IMG/VR virus record: IMGVR_UViG_3300049032_000056
Location: 1-57,494 of that record
DNA from: a virus
DNA: 57,494 bases
Reading direction: 5' to 3' (one strand)
Positions 1 to 7,120 of the stretch are shown one piece after another. Each line of letters begins with the position of its first letter. Position 1 is the first letter of the stretch. Below the pieces are notes generated by a model. It had not been told where the DNA came from. It searched no databases and was given only the letters and a program-made list of their open reading frames with translations. Both the position numbers and the translations under genes were made by a program.

Positions 1-127
1 AGAACAAGCAACCAAAAACGACACAGATAATGGAACGCAAACCGTGGCAACAGAAGGCGGGAACGCAGACAGTTCAAAAGATTCCGGTCAGTAGCGGCCC
101 GATCCCTCACAAAGTAGGTAAGGGAAC
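1..127. repeat. Terminal redundancy, left copy (identical to 57368-57494)
   Basis: The first 127 bases are identical to the last 127 (57368-57494). A 127-base exact end overlap is what a k=127 de Bruijn assembler leaves on a circular contig, so this is best read as closure of a circular or circularly permuted genome. It is less likely to be a biological terminal repeat. The overlap lies inside coding sequence, so genes at both window ends are pieces of the same genes. Confidence 0.95.
2..94 (+). CDS. 3' end of the small acidic protein that starts at 57102 (duplicate copy at contig start)
   Basis: These codons, ending in TAG at 92-94, are the same DNA as 57369-57461. They are not a second gene: on the circle they are the last 30 residues of the 119-residue protein at 57102. 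The entry is included so the left end is not misread as a separate truncated ORF. Confidence 0.9.
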   Translation, partial: EQATKNDTDNGTQTVATEGGNADSSKDSGQ

Positions 128-167
128 GAAGAAGCCTGCTGATTTCATCGCAAAAGCTATTAAGTAA
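30..167 (+). CDS. Small basic protein, 45 aa, spanning the contig junction
   Basis: An ATG at 30 opens 45 codons to a TAA at 165-167. It overlaps the end of the 57102 gene in another frame by 65 bases. The product starts MERKPWQQK and is rich in Lys, Gly and Pro (several KxG and SGP turns), ending in AKAIK. It stops one base before the ATG of the next gene at 169, tight packing that favours a real gene. No family was recognised. It lies between the MuF-like head gene and the scaffold, so a minor head role is possible. On the circle it crosses the end of the window, where only its first part is visible from 57397. Confidence 0.5.
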   Translation: MERKPWQQKAGTQTVQKIPVSSGPIPHKVGKGTKKPADFIAKAIK

Positions 168-168
168 C

Positions 169-336
169 ATGGCAAAGCAAAAGATTCTTACAATAGAGCA
201 CAAGGACTCGCTGGTACGTGACGATATCACGCAGGAAGAGTTTGATGGCTTACAGCCACGCATTCAGCGAATGTATAAAGTGGTAAAAGAGCGTGACGCA
301 GCAGAAGCCCCGGCGGAAGTTGCTAAACCAAAATAA
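169..336 (+). CDS. Small charged protein, 55 aa, head gene cluster
   Basis: The ATG at 169 follows the TAA of the preceding small ORF with one base between, and the ORF ends TAA at 334-336. The product begins MAKQKILTIEHKD, has a central helix with an EEFDGLQPRI segment and an Ala/Pro/Lys tail. Its first four residues match those of the 57102 protein (MAKQ), a weak hint of common origin. No domain was recognised. Its place just before the scaffold suggests a head-associated accessory protein. Confidence 0.55.
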   Translation: MAKQKILTIEHKDSLVRDDITQEEFDGLQPRIQRMYKVVKERDAAEAPAEVAKPK

Positions 337-459
337 TCGGGAACCCTACCGTACAGGGGAAAGAGTTTGGGTTGACTACCCGTAACAGGTCTTTTCAAAA
401 TAATTAAACCACTTGGCAGAAGTGCCGTAAACTTTTGGGTGTGAATCCCGTATCATTCT
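337..459 (+). other. Intergenic leader before scaffold gene with small hairpins
   Basis: This 123-base gap holds no ORF. It contains short self-complementary stretches: GGGT-tgact-ACCC inside a GGAAAGA...TCTTTTC pair, then CACTT-ggcag-AAGTG (alternatively GGCA-gaag-TGCC), and GGG-tgtgaat-CCC just before the start codon at 460. It could be a processed or structured mRNA leader that sets scaffold/capsid expression. No terminator with a U-run and no clear promoter are visible. Confidence 0.35.
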
Positions 460-1371
460 ATGGAACTAAACGAAGTTGCTAAAAACTTGCTGGCCGCGAT
501 TCTCAATGTAAGCCCCGATAAAGTGGCTGAAATGGCAGAGTCAGAAGAAGCGGAACAGCAATTCAAGGAACTGAACGCAACGAATTTGAAAAAGAGGTTT
601 GACGACGGACACAAGAAAGGAGTCAAATTTTCATCCAAAGAGTATATTGCAGCATTAAAATCGTCTTTGGACGTAGATGTGAGCGGTGAATCCCCGGAAG
701 ATATTGCAAATTCGATCAAGGAAGCGTTATCAGACCGCGACGCAGACGATATTTCGGAAGAAGCTGTAAAGGCCCACCCGTTATTCAAAGCGGAATCGGA
801 GAAAAGCCTCAAACTTGAACAGAGTTTCAATAAAGAGGTAGAGAAGAAAGCGAAGGTGTTAGTAAAGGAAAAGGAAACAGAGTTTGAAAGGAAGCTGAAA
901 GAAGCCAAGCGAAGCGGGTTTTTAACCGAAGCGGAAATGGCGGCAGAAAAGTGGCTCACTGAAAACAATGCAATCCTTTCCCCTGATCCCGAAAAGCGCA
1001 AGAAGCAGATCAAGGAACTCGCTAAAAAGCTGGATGCCTACGATCTGGACAAGGATGAAGACGGTCAATTCTTGATCAGCCAAGGCGCAACCCCGGTACT
1101 GAATAAAGAAGGCCACAACGCAAGCCTGTCAGACGTTTTTCAGGAGTACGACTACCTTTACAACTTCCAAACAGTTCAGCAACGCCAAAGCACAGGCATT
1201 AACCCAAATGCTCCGTCAAGCGGAAACAATGGGTTTAAGCATTACAAAGGTGAAGTTCCAAAAGATGAAGCAGGGATGAACGAATTGCGGACTAAGAAGC
1301 TTTACGGCGAATTGACCGCAGACGCATACAAGGAAGTTGAGGCGGCTTATGTAGCCAGCAAAACAGCGTAA
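460..1371 (+). CDS. Putative capsid scaffolding protein
   Basis: This 303-residue protein is very rich in Glu, Lys and Ala and predicted almost wholly helical, with a long charged helix at about 105-170 (KEVEKKAKVLVKEKETEF). The C-terminal third has turns and Asn/Gly/Ser-rich linkers. It lies directly upstream of the major capsid gene with five bases between them. Composition, size and position are those of a scaffold, which chaperones capsid assembly and then leaves. There is no protease motif. The call rests on context more than on a recognised domain. Confidence 0.6.
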   Translation: MELNEVAKNLLAAILNVSPDKVAEMAESEEAEQQFKELNATNLKKRFDDGHKKGVKFSSKEYIAALKSSLDVDVSGESPEDIANSIKEALSDRDADDISEEAVKAHPLFKAESEKSLKLEQSFNKEVEKKAKVLVKEKETEFERKLKEAKRSGFLTEAEMAAEKWLTENNAILSPDPEKRKKQIKELAKKLDAYDLDKDEDGQFLISQGATPVLNKEGHNASLSDVFQEYDYLYNFQTVQQRQSTGINPNAPSSGNNGFKHYKGEVPKDEAGMNELRTKKLYGELTADAYKEVEAAYVASKTA

Positions 1372-1376
1372 CTTAA

Positions 1377-2489
1377 ATGGCACTTGGAGACTTTTCACCA
1401 TCAGCAATGCCCAAGCTCCTTGTGAGTCTGGATGATGCAACGACCGATTCACGCGTTCAGCAGCGTCAAGACCTGATGCCGGAATTGGGGATCATTGAAA
1501 TGATCAAAAATATTGAAACCGCAAACTGGAATTCAGTTCGCCCGGCAGATCGTTATTGCGAAGAGTTTGACGTTGCATGGCTTGAAGAAAGCGACACCGA
1601 AGCGGTTGTAGCAACAGGGCAAACGATGATTCACCGCCCCTTGTGTACAATCGATGGGGAAGAGCTTCAATCTGTTAAAACGTCCTACAAAATTGACAAA
1701 ACCGTAACATCTACCCTTAAAGTTAAGGATGAGGATTGCGGCAATATGTACGATTGGAACTCGAAAGTTCAACTTGGACTGAAACAGAGCTTTAAGAAAC
1801 TGCTGGTTGGTTTGGCGCAAGCCCTTCCCGCTTACGTGGATGCTTATTCAGGCGACAATCAATTGAATACGGCAGGATGGAACGGCCAGGCATGGAACAT
1901 TGGTTCGGCCAACGGTGCGTTTACCGAAATCGAGCCTTCGGATCTGACAGCAAACAAAGTCATTCCTTATTTGACAATGCTTGCTCAGATGAACAAACTA
2001 CAAAGCCCAGGTATCGTAGACGGCGGGTTGCTGTTTATGGACTACTGGAATGCACAAGCACAGGCCGGAACCGGAGCGGGGGACATTGGCAATGCCAACT
2101 TCTGGGCTCTGTGGAAAAACCGTTACGAGCTTGATGTTGTGAACATGGCAGCCGCTGGCTACCTGAACGCGGCGTTTGTGATTGATCAAGGTGCGCTTGC
2201 TTTGCCTATCGTTTCTTTCTTCCCACGCTTGGGCAGCGGAGAAAACGAAGTTGTGGCGAACAAATACATTTACTCTGTGCCTATCCCAGGTTACACACTT
2301 GGAGGCAACCCGGTTTATGTGGATATCACCTACACCAGGGCAGAAGAAGCAATCGCAGGCGGATCAGGACGTTGCCAAATCGTTCACACATTCCACATGC
2401 AATTGAAATTCAACCTGTGGCGTGCTCCGAAATACACTAGCGACACCACTACCGGTATCGTTACGTTGAAAGCTGGCGCGGCAGTATAA
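1377..2489 (+). CDS. Major capsid protein
   Basis: A 370-residue protein right after the scaffold and before the connector region, the standard place for a major capsid protein. The N-terminal ~80 residues are helical (QQRQDLMPELGIIEMIKN), followed by alternating strands and a helix at about 140-165 (VQLGLKQSFKKLLVGLAQAL), compatible with an HK97-like fold. It contains many aromatic and Asn/Gly loops and ends TTGIVTLKAGAAV. No lytic cleavage site is evident. It is the most probable capsid subunit here; the HK97 assignment is inferred. Confidence 0.75.
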   Translation: MALGDFSPSAMPKLLVSLDDATTDSRVQQRQDLMPELGIIEMIKNIETANWNSVRPADRYCEEFDVAWLEESDTEAVVATGQTMIHRPLCTIDGEELQSVKTSYKIDKTVTSTLKVKDEDCGNMYDWNSKVQLGLKQSFKKLLVGLAQALPAYVDAYSGDNQLNTAGWNGQAWNIGSANGAFTEIEPSDLTANKVIPYLTMLAQMNKLQSPGIVDGGLLFMDYWNAQAQAGTGAGDIGNANFWALWKNRYELDVVNMAAAGYLNAAFVIDQGALALPIVSFFPRLGSGENEVVANKYIYSVPIPGYTLGGNPVYVDITYTRAEEAIAGGSGRCQIVHTFHMQLKFNLWRAPKYTSDTTTGIVTLKAGAAV

Positions 2490-2498
2490 ACATAGCTT

Positions 2499-2807
2499 AT
2501 GGCTTCAACCTGCTACGACGTTTGGAGGAAACAGATTAACTCCAAAGGACAGTTAAAATGGGTGAATGAGGGACGTGCGCCAGACGGTGCATGTCCTGAC
2601 TGCCCACAAGCACAGTACCCGGCAGCCGGAACTTGGAACGGATATACCGCTGGTTGTCAGAATGGCAGCATTGTCAAATTTGTTGCAGACGGATCGGGCG
2701 GATTGATGCCGGGAGACGTGATTCAGGCAAGCGGAACGCCCAAAGCTATTGCAGCTTGCAATAATAGTTGGTATATTGGCACCGGCCCAATAAGCAACTA
2801 CTTTTAG
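2499..2807 (+). CDS. Small Cys/Gly-rich protein, possible capsid decoration protein
   Basis: 102 residues between the capsid gene and the oxygenase gene. It has six cysteines (two as CPDC near 32-35, others in GCQNGS and ACNNSW) and beta-rich Gly/Asn turns with segments GSIVKFVADGSGG and MPGDVIQASG. The size, position and 'GD..' beta pattern resemble small head decoration proteins, but no family was recognised. Its TAG (2805-2807) directly abuts the ATG of the next gene, so translation is probably coupled. Confidence 0.55.
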   Translation: MASTCYDVWRKQINSKGQLKWVNEGRAPDGACPDCPQAQYPAAGTWNGYTAGCQNGSIVKFVADGSGGLMPGDVIQASGTPKAIAACNNSWYIGTGPISNYF

Positions 2808-3440
2808 ATGACTGCAATTTCCGAAATACTTTTAGTCAACAAGGTATTCGAATTGATCGATTACCAACCCGAAACGGCGCAGAAGTTGTATCTCGATATG
2901 ACGGAAAACGCCGTTTTTGATGCTTCTATGGTATCCGATAAGCGAGGGGATCTACTTGCTACTGAGGATACATCCTACATAAACATTGTCAATCAGGGAC
3001 GGATAAGTGAAACCGCGTGGGCGACTACGTTTAGCAGTCAGGCGCAGGCTACGTTATCGGCGTTACAGGAAGATATCGCGGCAATACTTGGTGTAGATAC
3101 TAACCAGTTCGAACCCTGGCAGTGTACGCGTTATTACGTAGGCGGCAAGTTTGATTATCACGACGATTGCGGAAATTGGGGGAGCAACGAACGCCTTTAC
3201 ACTGTGATGTATACCGTTCGCGCGGCTGATGTTGGTGGCGGCACTCATTTTGATCGTTTAGGGATCACGGTAAGTAGTCAGTTTGCAAAACTACTGATTT
3301 GGCGAAACCTAAATGAGGACTATCTTTGTGATGGAATGGCCCGTCACGCTGGTCTGCCCGTTGGCGGTGACGCTCATGAGCTGTTTGATGAGAAAATGAT
3401 TCTTGTAACCTGGATAAGACGATTTGAATATGTACCCTGA
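2808..3440 (+). CDS. 2-oxoglutarate/Fe(II)-dependent oxygenase, prolyl-4-hydroxylase type
   Basis: 210 residues whose C-terminal half carries the full signature of the prolyl 4-hydroxylase-like oxygenases. A YxxG..F..HxD block places iron ligands at H118 and D120. It is followed by the GGGTHF strand (usually GGET.F) and IWRN. The distal ligand is H180 in ARHAGLPV, and K196 in EKMILVTWIR is the 2-oxoglutarate contact. Such enzymes hydroxylate proline, lysine or other side chains using O2 and 2-oxoglutarate. The N-terminal ~95 residues are helical. The gene starts at the base after the previous stop and its end overlaps the next gene by 17 bases, so it belongs to the head operon. Substrate unknown; the collagen-like fibre at 22307 and the PPVGT linker of 12431 are candidates. 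Confidence 0.88.
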   Translation: MTAISEILLVNKVFELIDYQPETAQKLYLDMTENAVFDASMVSDKRGDLLATEDTSYINIVNQGRISETAWATTFSSQAQATLSALQEDIAAILGVDTNQFEPWQCTRYYVGGKFDYHDDCGNWGSNERLYTVMYTVRAADVGGGTHFDRLGITVSSQFAKLLIWRNLNEDYLCDGMARHAGLPVGGDAHELFDEKMILVTWIRRFEYVP

Positions 3441-4452
3441 TTGTTTAAAAGATATTGTTGGCCTTGTCCGGGATGGTTCAAAATGCTTGGAAGGAACAAC
3501 CATTTCCAATGTCTCCACAATCGATCTGTTTGTTGATCAAGATCCTTCGTATGACACATGCCGGTTTAAAGGCGGCGAGGTAATATGTAAGCTCATTGAA
3601 TTGATGAACGACAGGCGCGAAGAGGCTCTTAAAGCCATTACGCGTGATGTTGGCGCTATCCTGATGGGTAAGGTTAAAGCCCGGACTGATTTTAGCACCT
3701 TTATAGGCCAGAACAGTTTCAGTAGTGACTACTCACCGAGCCTTGTTCCTGCCAACCCATCTATTGAGATTTACACAGAGTACCAGCCAGGCGCGTACAT
3801 ACGCATTGACCGGATTGCTTTGATGATATACCCGAAAGCGGGAACAATCACCGTGCCGCTTCAAATATACCGTGTGTACGGCGAGAATGATGCCGTGTTG
3901 ATACATACATACAACATTGAGGTAGCGCGTCGCTCTACAACCTTAAATCCGGTCTTATCTTTCAATATCCCATGCGACGGCTTGACTTACCGTATTCAGT
4001 ACGAATTCCATGAGCAAACGATGACTGTGCCAATGTCTAACATTGAGTGCGGCTGTGGTGATCAATTGAGACAAGCACGCGGATTCCGCCTTGTGAACAA
4101 CCAGAAGTCATACGGAATAAGCCTGTGGGTTACCTACAAATGCTACGACGGGCAGGTGATCTGCAATTTACTTCGCGATGAGACGTACAGGCTCGTTATC
4201 GGGAATATGATCCGCCGTCAGATCCTTGTAATGATCATGCAGCGTATTTATGACAGCCAGGAGGTTAACCGGTACACCTTACTTTCATCGGAGGATATGG
4301 TCAACCGGATTGAGGCTTACAACCTGGAATACAATGAAAACCTGCGTTGGCTGTCAGAGCAACGAGAATACGATTTAGGGGACGGCTTTTGCCTGACCTG
4401 TGGGAGCGGCGGTAGTGGAATGAGGAAAGTTAACCTTTTGACGGGAGTGTAA
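3424..4452 (+). CDS. Virion structural protein, head-tail region (342 aa)
   Basis: Starts at 3424 inside the end of the oxygenase gene; a second in-frame ATG lies two codons on. The middle (about 110-230) is beta-rich (PSIEIYTEYQPGAYIRIDRIALMI..., TYRIQYEFHEQT), followed by a CGCGD turn and a helical C-terminal third ending in a Cys/Gly-rich stretch CLTCGSGGSG. Position between capsid and tail completion genes suggests a connector or neck component. No family was recognised, so the function is inferred from order only. Confidence 0.55.
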   Translation: MNMYPDCLKDIVGLVRDGSKCLEGTTISNVSTIDLFVDQDPSYDTCRFKGGEVICKLIELMNDRREEALKAITRDVGAILMGKVKARTDFSTFIGQNSFSSDYSPSLVPANPSIEIYTEYQPGAYIRIDRIALMIYPKAGTITVPLQIYRVYGENDAVLIHTYNIEVARRSTTLNPVLSFNIPCDGLTYRIQYEFHEQTMTVPMSNIECGCGDQLRQARGFRLVNNQKSYGISLWVTYKCYDGQVICNLLRDETYRLVIGNMIRRQILVMIMQRIYDSQEVNRYTLLSSEDMVNRIEAYNLEYNENLRWLSEQREYDLGDGFCLTCGSGGSGMRKVNLLTGV

Positions 4453-4458
4453 AATTGC

Positions 4459-4992
4459 ATGAGCCTTGACGAATTCATAGCAAAGATGAAGAGCGACATA
4501 GAGATTCTTACTCGTGCCGCGCCGTCTATGTCCAATGAAATCGCAGAGTCAAGCCTTACGATGATCAAAGACCGGTCAATCAACGAAGGTATCAACATTG
4601 ACGGCAACGCTAACGAAAAGGCAGAGTATTCAACCCGCCCTACACGCACCGACAAATTCAGAAAGAATATTCTCAACAAAGCCGGGGATTCGTACATACA
4701 GGCCAATTTAATGGGTACATGGCACGGATTCAGAAAAGCACAGGGGTTAAGCAGTGCAAAAGTTAATCTGAGCTACACCAATGATATGTGGAGCAAAATA
4801 CAGGTTCTTAGCACGAACGAAACATCACCCGGAAAAGCTGAAACGACTGTCGGCACTTACGACGCTGAGACTTGGAAGAAAATGCAGTCCAATGAGTTCC
4901 GCTTTGGTGAGTTCCTTGTCCCGCTTCCAGAAGAGGTTCAGCTTGCGGAAGAAGTTTTGCAGGAAAAAATACTTAAATTACTGCGGCAATAA
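4459..4992 (+). CDS. Probable head-tail joining / tail completion protein
   Basis: 177 residues with a helical N-terminus (DEFIAKMKSDIEILTRAAPSMSNEIAES), a central basic segment around FRKNILNKAGDSYI and a helical C-terminus (EEVQLAEEVLQEKIL). Size, helical start and location between connector and tail chaperone genes fit the gp10-like neck/tail completion group, but the match is not strong. It starts seven bases after the previous stop and is followed almost at once by a GTG-started gene. Confidence 0.5.
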   Translation: MSLDEFIAKMKSDIEILTRAAPSMSNEIAESSLTMIKDRSINEGINIDGNANEKAEYSTRPTRTDKFRKNILNKAGDSYIQANLMGTWHGFRKAQGLSSAKVNLSYTNDMWSKIQVLSTNETSPGKAETTVGTYDAETWKKMQSNEFRFGEFLVPLPEEVQLAEEVLQEKILKLLRQ

Positions 4993-4994
4993 CA

Positions 4995-5261
4995 GTGTAT
5001 ATCAAGGTTCGAGATATAGTATCCAAGTGTACGGAGAAATCCGAGGGGATACGTGTCTACGAAAAATGTCAGTATTCGCTCTCTGAAAATATCATAAGCA
5101 TTGACTTTGACGGGGTGATGCAAGTAACCGACGAATTTGTTTTTGCATTGTTAGGAGAGATTGCCAAGCAGGATAAAACCGTAATCAACCGCATTCAGTA
5201 TGTCAGAATCCAGACTTATATCAAAACCCGGTTTAAAAGAGCGAGTAAGCGGCTCGCTTAA
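4995..5261 (+). CDS. STAS-like domain protein (DUF4325-like), GTG start
   Basis: 88 residues starting at GTG 4995, two bases after the previous TAA; no nearby ATG is in frame. The core segment ENIISIDFDGVMQVTDEFVF matches the pattern of STAS-like DUF4325 domains (a beta strand ending in DF.GV, then 'vs..F' leading into a helix). Such domains are small regulatory folds found alone or with signalling and conflict genes. The last 62 bases overlap the next, membrane-protein gene. A non-structural accessory gene inside the tail operon is unusual. Confidence 0.55.
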   Translation: MYIKVRDIVSKCTEKSEGIRVYEKCQYSLSENIISIDFDGVMQVTDEFVFALLGEIAKQDKTVINRIQYVRIQTYIKTRFKRASKRLA

Positions 5262-5448
5262 ATGGATCAGGGCGTTTTTCCTTATCTGTCTGGCATATAT
5301 TGTCATGTTGCTTGCCAGGGTGTGCGTATCGGTGGCAATTGTGCTGTTCGCGGTGGTGATGTTATTGTTTAACATACTGTTCGGATCGGTCAGCGCCGGT
5401 AATGCAATCATTGCCTTTGGCGAAGCACTTAAAAAACACAGGATATGA
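5200..5448 (+). CDS. Small membrane protein, 82 aa
   Basis: Starts inside the 3' end of the STAS-like gene. After a basic N-terminus (KPGLKERVSGSLKWIR) comes a long hydrophobic stretch from about 25 to 62 (AFFLICLAYIVMLLARVCV, then IVLFAVVMLLFNILFG), enough for two helices in the inner membrane. It ends EALKKHRI. It overlaps the next gene by ATGA. It could be a holin-like or superinfection-exclusion protein; nothing decides between them. Confidence 0.55.
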   Translation: MSESRLISKPGLKERVSGSLKWIRAFFLICLAYIVMLLARVCVSVAIVLFAVVMLLFNILFGSVSAGNAIIAFGEALKKHRI

Positions 5449-6056
5449 CCCACGAAATTGCAAAGGTGCTTGCCGGATCATTGCGGCCCCTATATAATCA
5501 GGAGTTGATAAGCGTATTGGTGGGGTTGGTCAAGTTGGTTACGCAGGATCGCGACAACAGGACGATCCGATTCCCAATTCCTTATGACTTTGATGCTGCG
5601 GCGGTGCAAATGGAGAATGTGGATGTGATTCCAGATCAAAAACACAGGGCTATCGTATATTTTGAAGGGGATAGTTCAGATTTGACCTCCTTTGAGCCAA
5701 AGAGCAGCCGCGCCAGGACAGACTTGCGGCTTGTTTGCTGGTACAATAGCATGGCTTACCAAGTGCCGGATGGCAACAGGGAGACAATCCATGCGGTTCT
5801 TGTATCGCAGATCCTTACACACCTTAAAGCGGCAAGGCCAACGCAGAACGGGATCGTTGCGGCGTTCAAAATAGAGCCCACAAGGATTTATGACAGCGCA
5901 CAGTCGCTGTTCACCAAGTATTCATACCACCAGACGCGCGGACAATACCTTCAATCTCCGTATTTTGCCTTCGGGATAGATGTTACAGTGACTTATCAGA
6001 TCAATCATGGATGCACAACAACACTTATTGCTGTCGAGCCTGATAACTGCTGTTAG
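5445..6056 (+). CDS. Tail terminator-like structural protein
   Basis: 203 residues. Helical start (LYNQELISVLVGLVKLV), then strands (RTIRFPIPYDFD, HRAIVYFEGDS, ARTDLRLVCWY) and a helix VSQILTHL, a mixed alpha/beta order seen in tail terminator/neck proteins that precede the tail assembly genes. Its 3' 50 bases overlap a membrane-protein gene in another frame. No family recognised with certainty. Confidence 0.5.
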   Translation: MTHEIAKVLAGSLRPLYNQELISVLVGLVKLVTQDRDNRTIRFPIPYDFDAAAVQMENVDVIPDQKHRAIVYFEGDSSDLTSFEPKSSRARTDLRLVCWYNSMAYQVPDGNRETIHAVLVSQILTHLKAARPTQNGIVAAFKIEPTRIYDSAQSLFTKYSYHQTRGQYLQSPYFAFGIDVTVTYQINHGCTTTLIAVEPDNCC

Positions 6057-6393
6057 TATCGGCATCGCTTCGGGCGTAATGGGATCGGTTTACGTGTTTA
6101 AGCTAACACAGCCGGGGCATATATTAGGCGGATGGGCGCGTGTCCTTACAAACGTAGTAAGGTATATTATTAGCAAGACAACTAACGATGAATGGAAGCG
6201 CACCGAGCGGGAAGAGTACTGGTTAAAACCGGTTTTGACCTGTGAATTATGCGTTTCAGGACAGATAGCATTGTGGACGTGGGTTTATACCCTGTTTTAT
6301 TCTTTCAGCTTTTTTAGCGTAACTTTTGGCTTAATTTTCTGTATATGTCAAGCAATCCTGACGGCGTGGCTGATAGCCAAGTTGGAGAAGTAG
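6007..6393 (+). CDS. Membrane protein with CxxC turn (DUF1360-like)
   Basis: 128 residues. A hydrophobic helix at about 7-30 (LLLSSLITAVSIGIASGVMG), a polar middle, then LTCELCVSGQIALWTWVY and a second hydrophobic region to 123 (FGLIFCICQAILTAWLIA). The 'L.C..C.g...W' motif before a membrane helix is the pattern of DUF1360 membrane proteins often found in phages. Role unknown. It overlaps both neighbouring genes (50 bases upstream, 49 downstream). Confidence 0.55.
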   Translation: MDAQQHLLLSSLITAVSIGIASGVMGSVYVFKLTQPGHILGGWARVLTNVVRYIISKTTNDEWKRTEREEYWLKPVLTCELCVSGQIALWTWVYTLFYSFSFFSVTFGLIFCICQAILTAWLIAKLEK

Positions 6394-6893
6394 TAGAAAC
6401 ACCAATTATTCAGTTGCCCGACAAGACCCGGTTCTTTGAGGCTGGTGGGTGTAAGTACCAAGTAGAGGAAGAAATAACGGTAGGGCGCTATAAGCACTAT
6501 CAGCAAATGGAAGTGCAGTTAGGTTTCACGGTTTCCTTTTCGTCGCTGGTGGATATGATGAAAGGGGCTTACTCCGCATTGAATGAACGTCGGGATGCAG
6601 ACGCGGCAGTCCTGATAAAACAAATGCTGGAAGGAGCTACGCTTATCGTTGAGAAAAAACCAATTGCTTTATACGTCGCAACACTGTTTATTAACAGGCC
6701 GGATGAGAACCGGGCGGAATGGAGTCAGGCGCTGGCCGAGGAAAAGATTAAGCACTGGGAGAATATAGATGCCAATTTTTTTTTAGGGTCAGCTCTCGCG
6801 TGGGTGAGAAGATTTCCAGAGAAATACAAAGAAATAGCTCAGATGCTACAAAAAGTAAGTCAGGTAAAAAGTCAAATGGAGTCGTACGAGTAA
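6345..6893 (+). CDS. Tail assembly chaperone, zero-frame product (gpG-like)
   Basis: 182 residues lying just before the tape measure gene, the fixed place of tail assembly chaperones. A beta-rich N-terminus (TRFFEAGGCKYQVEEEITVGRY) leads into a helical C-terminal part. At 6779-6785 the reading frame passes through T TTT TTA, an ideal -1 slippery heptamer, and the -1 frame is open to 7120. So two products are expected: this short form and a fusion of about 258 residues, as in lambda gpG/gpGT. The short form coats the tape measure during tail building. Confidence 0.75.
   Translation: MSSNPDGVADSQVGEVVETPIIQLPDKTRFFEAGGCKYQVEEEITVGRYKHYQQMEVQLGFTVSFSSLVDMMKGAYSALNERRDADAAVLIKQMLEGATLIVEKKPIALYVATLFINRPDENRAEWSQALAEEKIKHWENIDANFFLGSALAWVRRFPEKYKEIAQMLQKVSQVKSQMESYE
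6779..6785 (+). promoter_or_regulatory. -1 ribosomal frameshift slippery site T TTT TTA
   Basis: In the zero frame the codons read AAT TTT TTT TTA GGG, so the heptamer T_TTT_TTA is in register for tandem -1 slippage. The -1 frame stays open from here through AGG GTC AGC to the stop at 7118-7120. The site is part of a run of nine T (6776-6784), so a homopolymer length error could mimic or hide the signal. Confidence 0.7.
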
Positions 6894-7120
6894 GGCGGGA
6901 TGAGGACGGCAATAAGGTCGAGATATACGCCGGACTGATGACACACATGAGGGAGGTTCACGATTACTGGTCACACATTCAGCAGTCATTGTCGGATGTG
7001 TTTTCGATAACAGAGCAGAACAGAATGAATATTATTGAGTTCCTGAGACATCAAAGGATTTGGGAAAAACGGGCCAGGCAGCGCTTGGAACACATGAAGT
7101 CGAAAAATGGCAAACGTTGA
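6785..7120 (+). CDS. Tail assembly chaperone, -1 frame extension (gpT-like)
   Basis: This -1 frame ORF has no stop back to the slippery site and ends at TGA 7118-7120, overlapping the tape measure start by 14 bases. An isolated GTG at 6800 could start it alone but gives a weak start context. The sequence is very basic and helical (REIQRNSSDATKSKSGKK near the start; FLRHQRIWEKRARQRLEHM at the end), as expected for the domain that recruits the tail tube. It is best annotated as the C-terminal part of the frameshift fusion. Confidence 0.7.
   Translation, partial: RVSSRVGEKISREIQRNSSDATKSKSGKKSNGVVRVRRDEDGNKVEIYAGLMTHMREVHDYWSHIQQSLSDVFSITEQNRMNIIEFLRHQRIWEKRARQRLEHMKSKNGKR

Noticed and set aside
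337-459. A tRNA in the gap before the scaffold (GGG-tgtgaat-CCC looks like a T-arm)
   Set aside because: No acceptor stem or anticodon arm of proper size can be drawn around it.
453-1013. Long reverse-strand ORF opposite the scaffold gene
   Set aside because: Its low-complexity Ser/Phe/Leu composition is what the opposite strand of a Lys/Glu-rich gene gives.
6800-6802. Independent start (GTG) for the second chaperone ORF
   Set aside because: The frame is open back to the slippery heptamer and the tail-chaperone frameshift model explains it better; kept only as an alternative.
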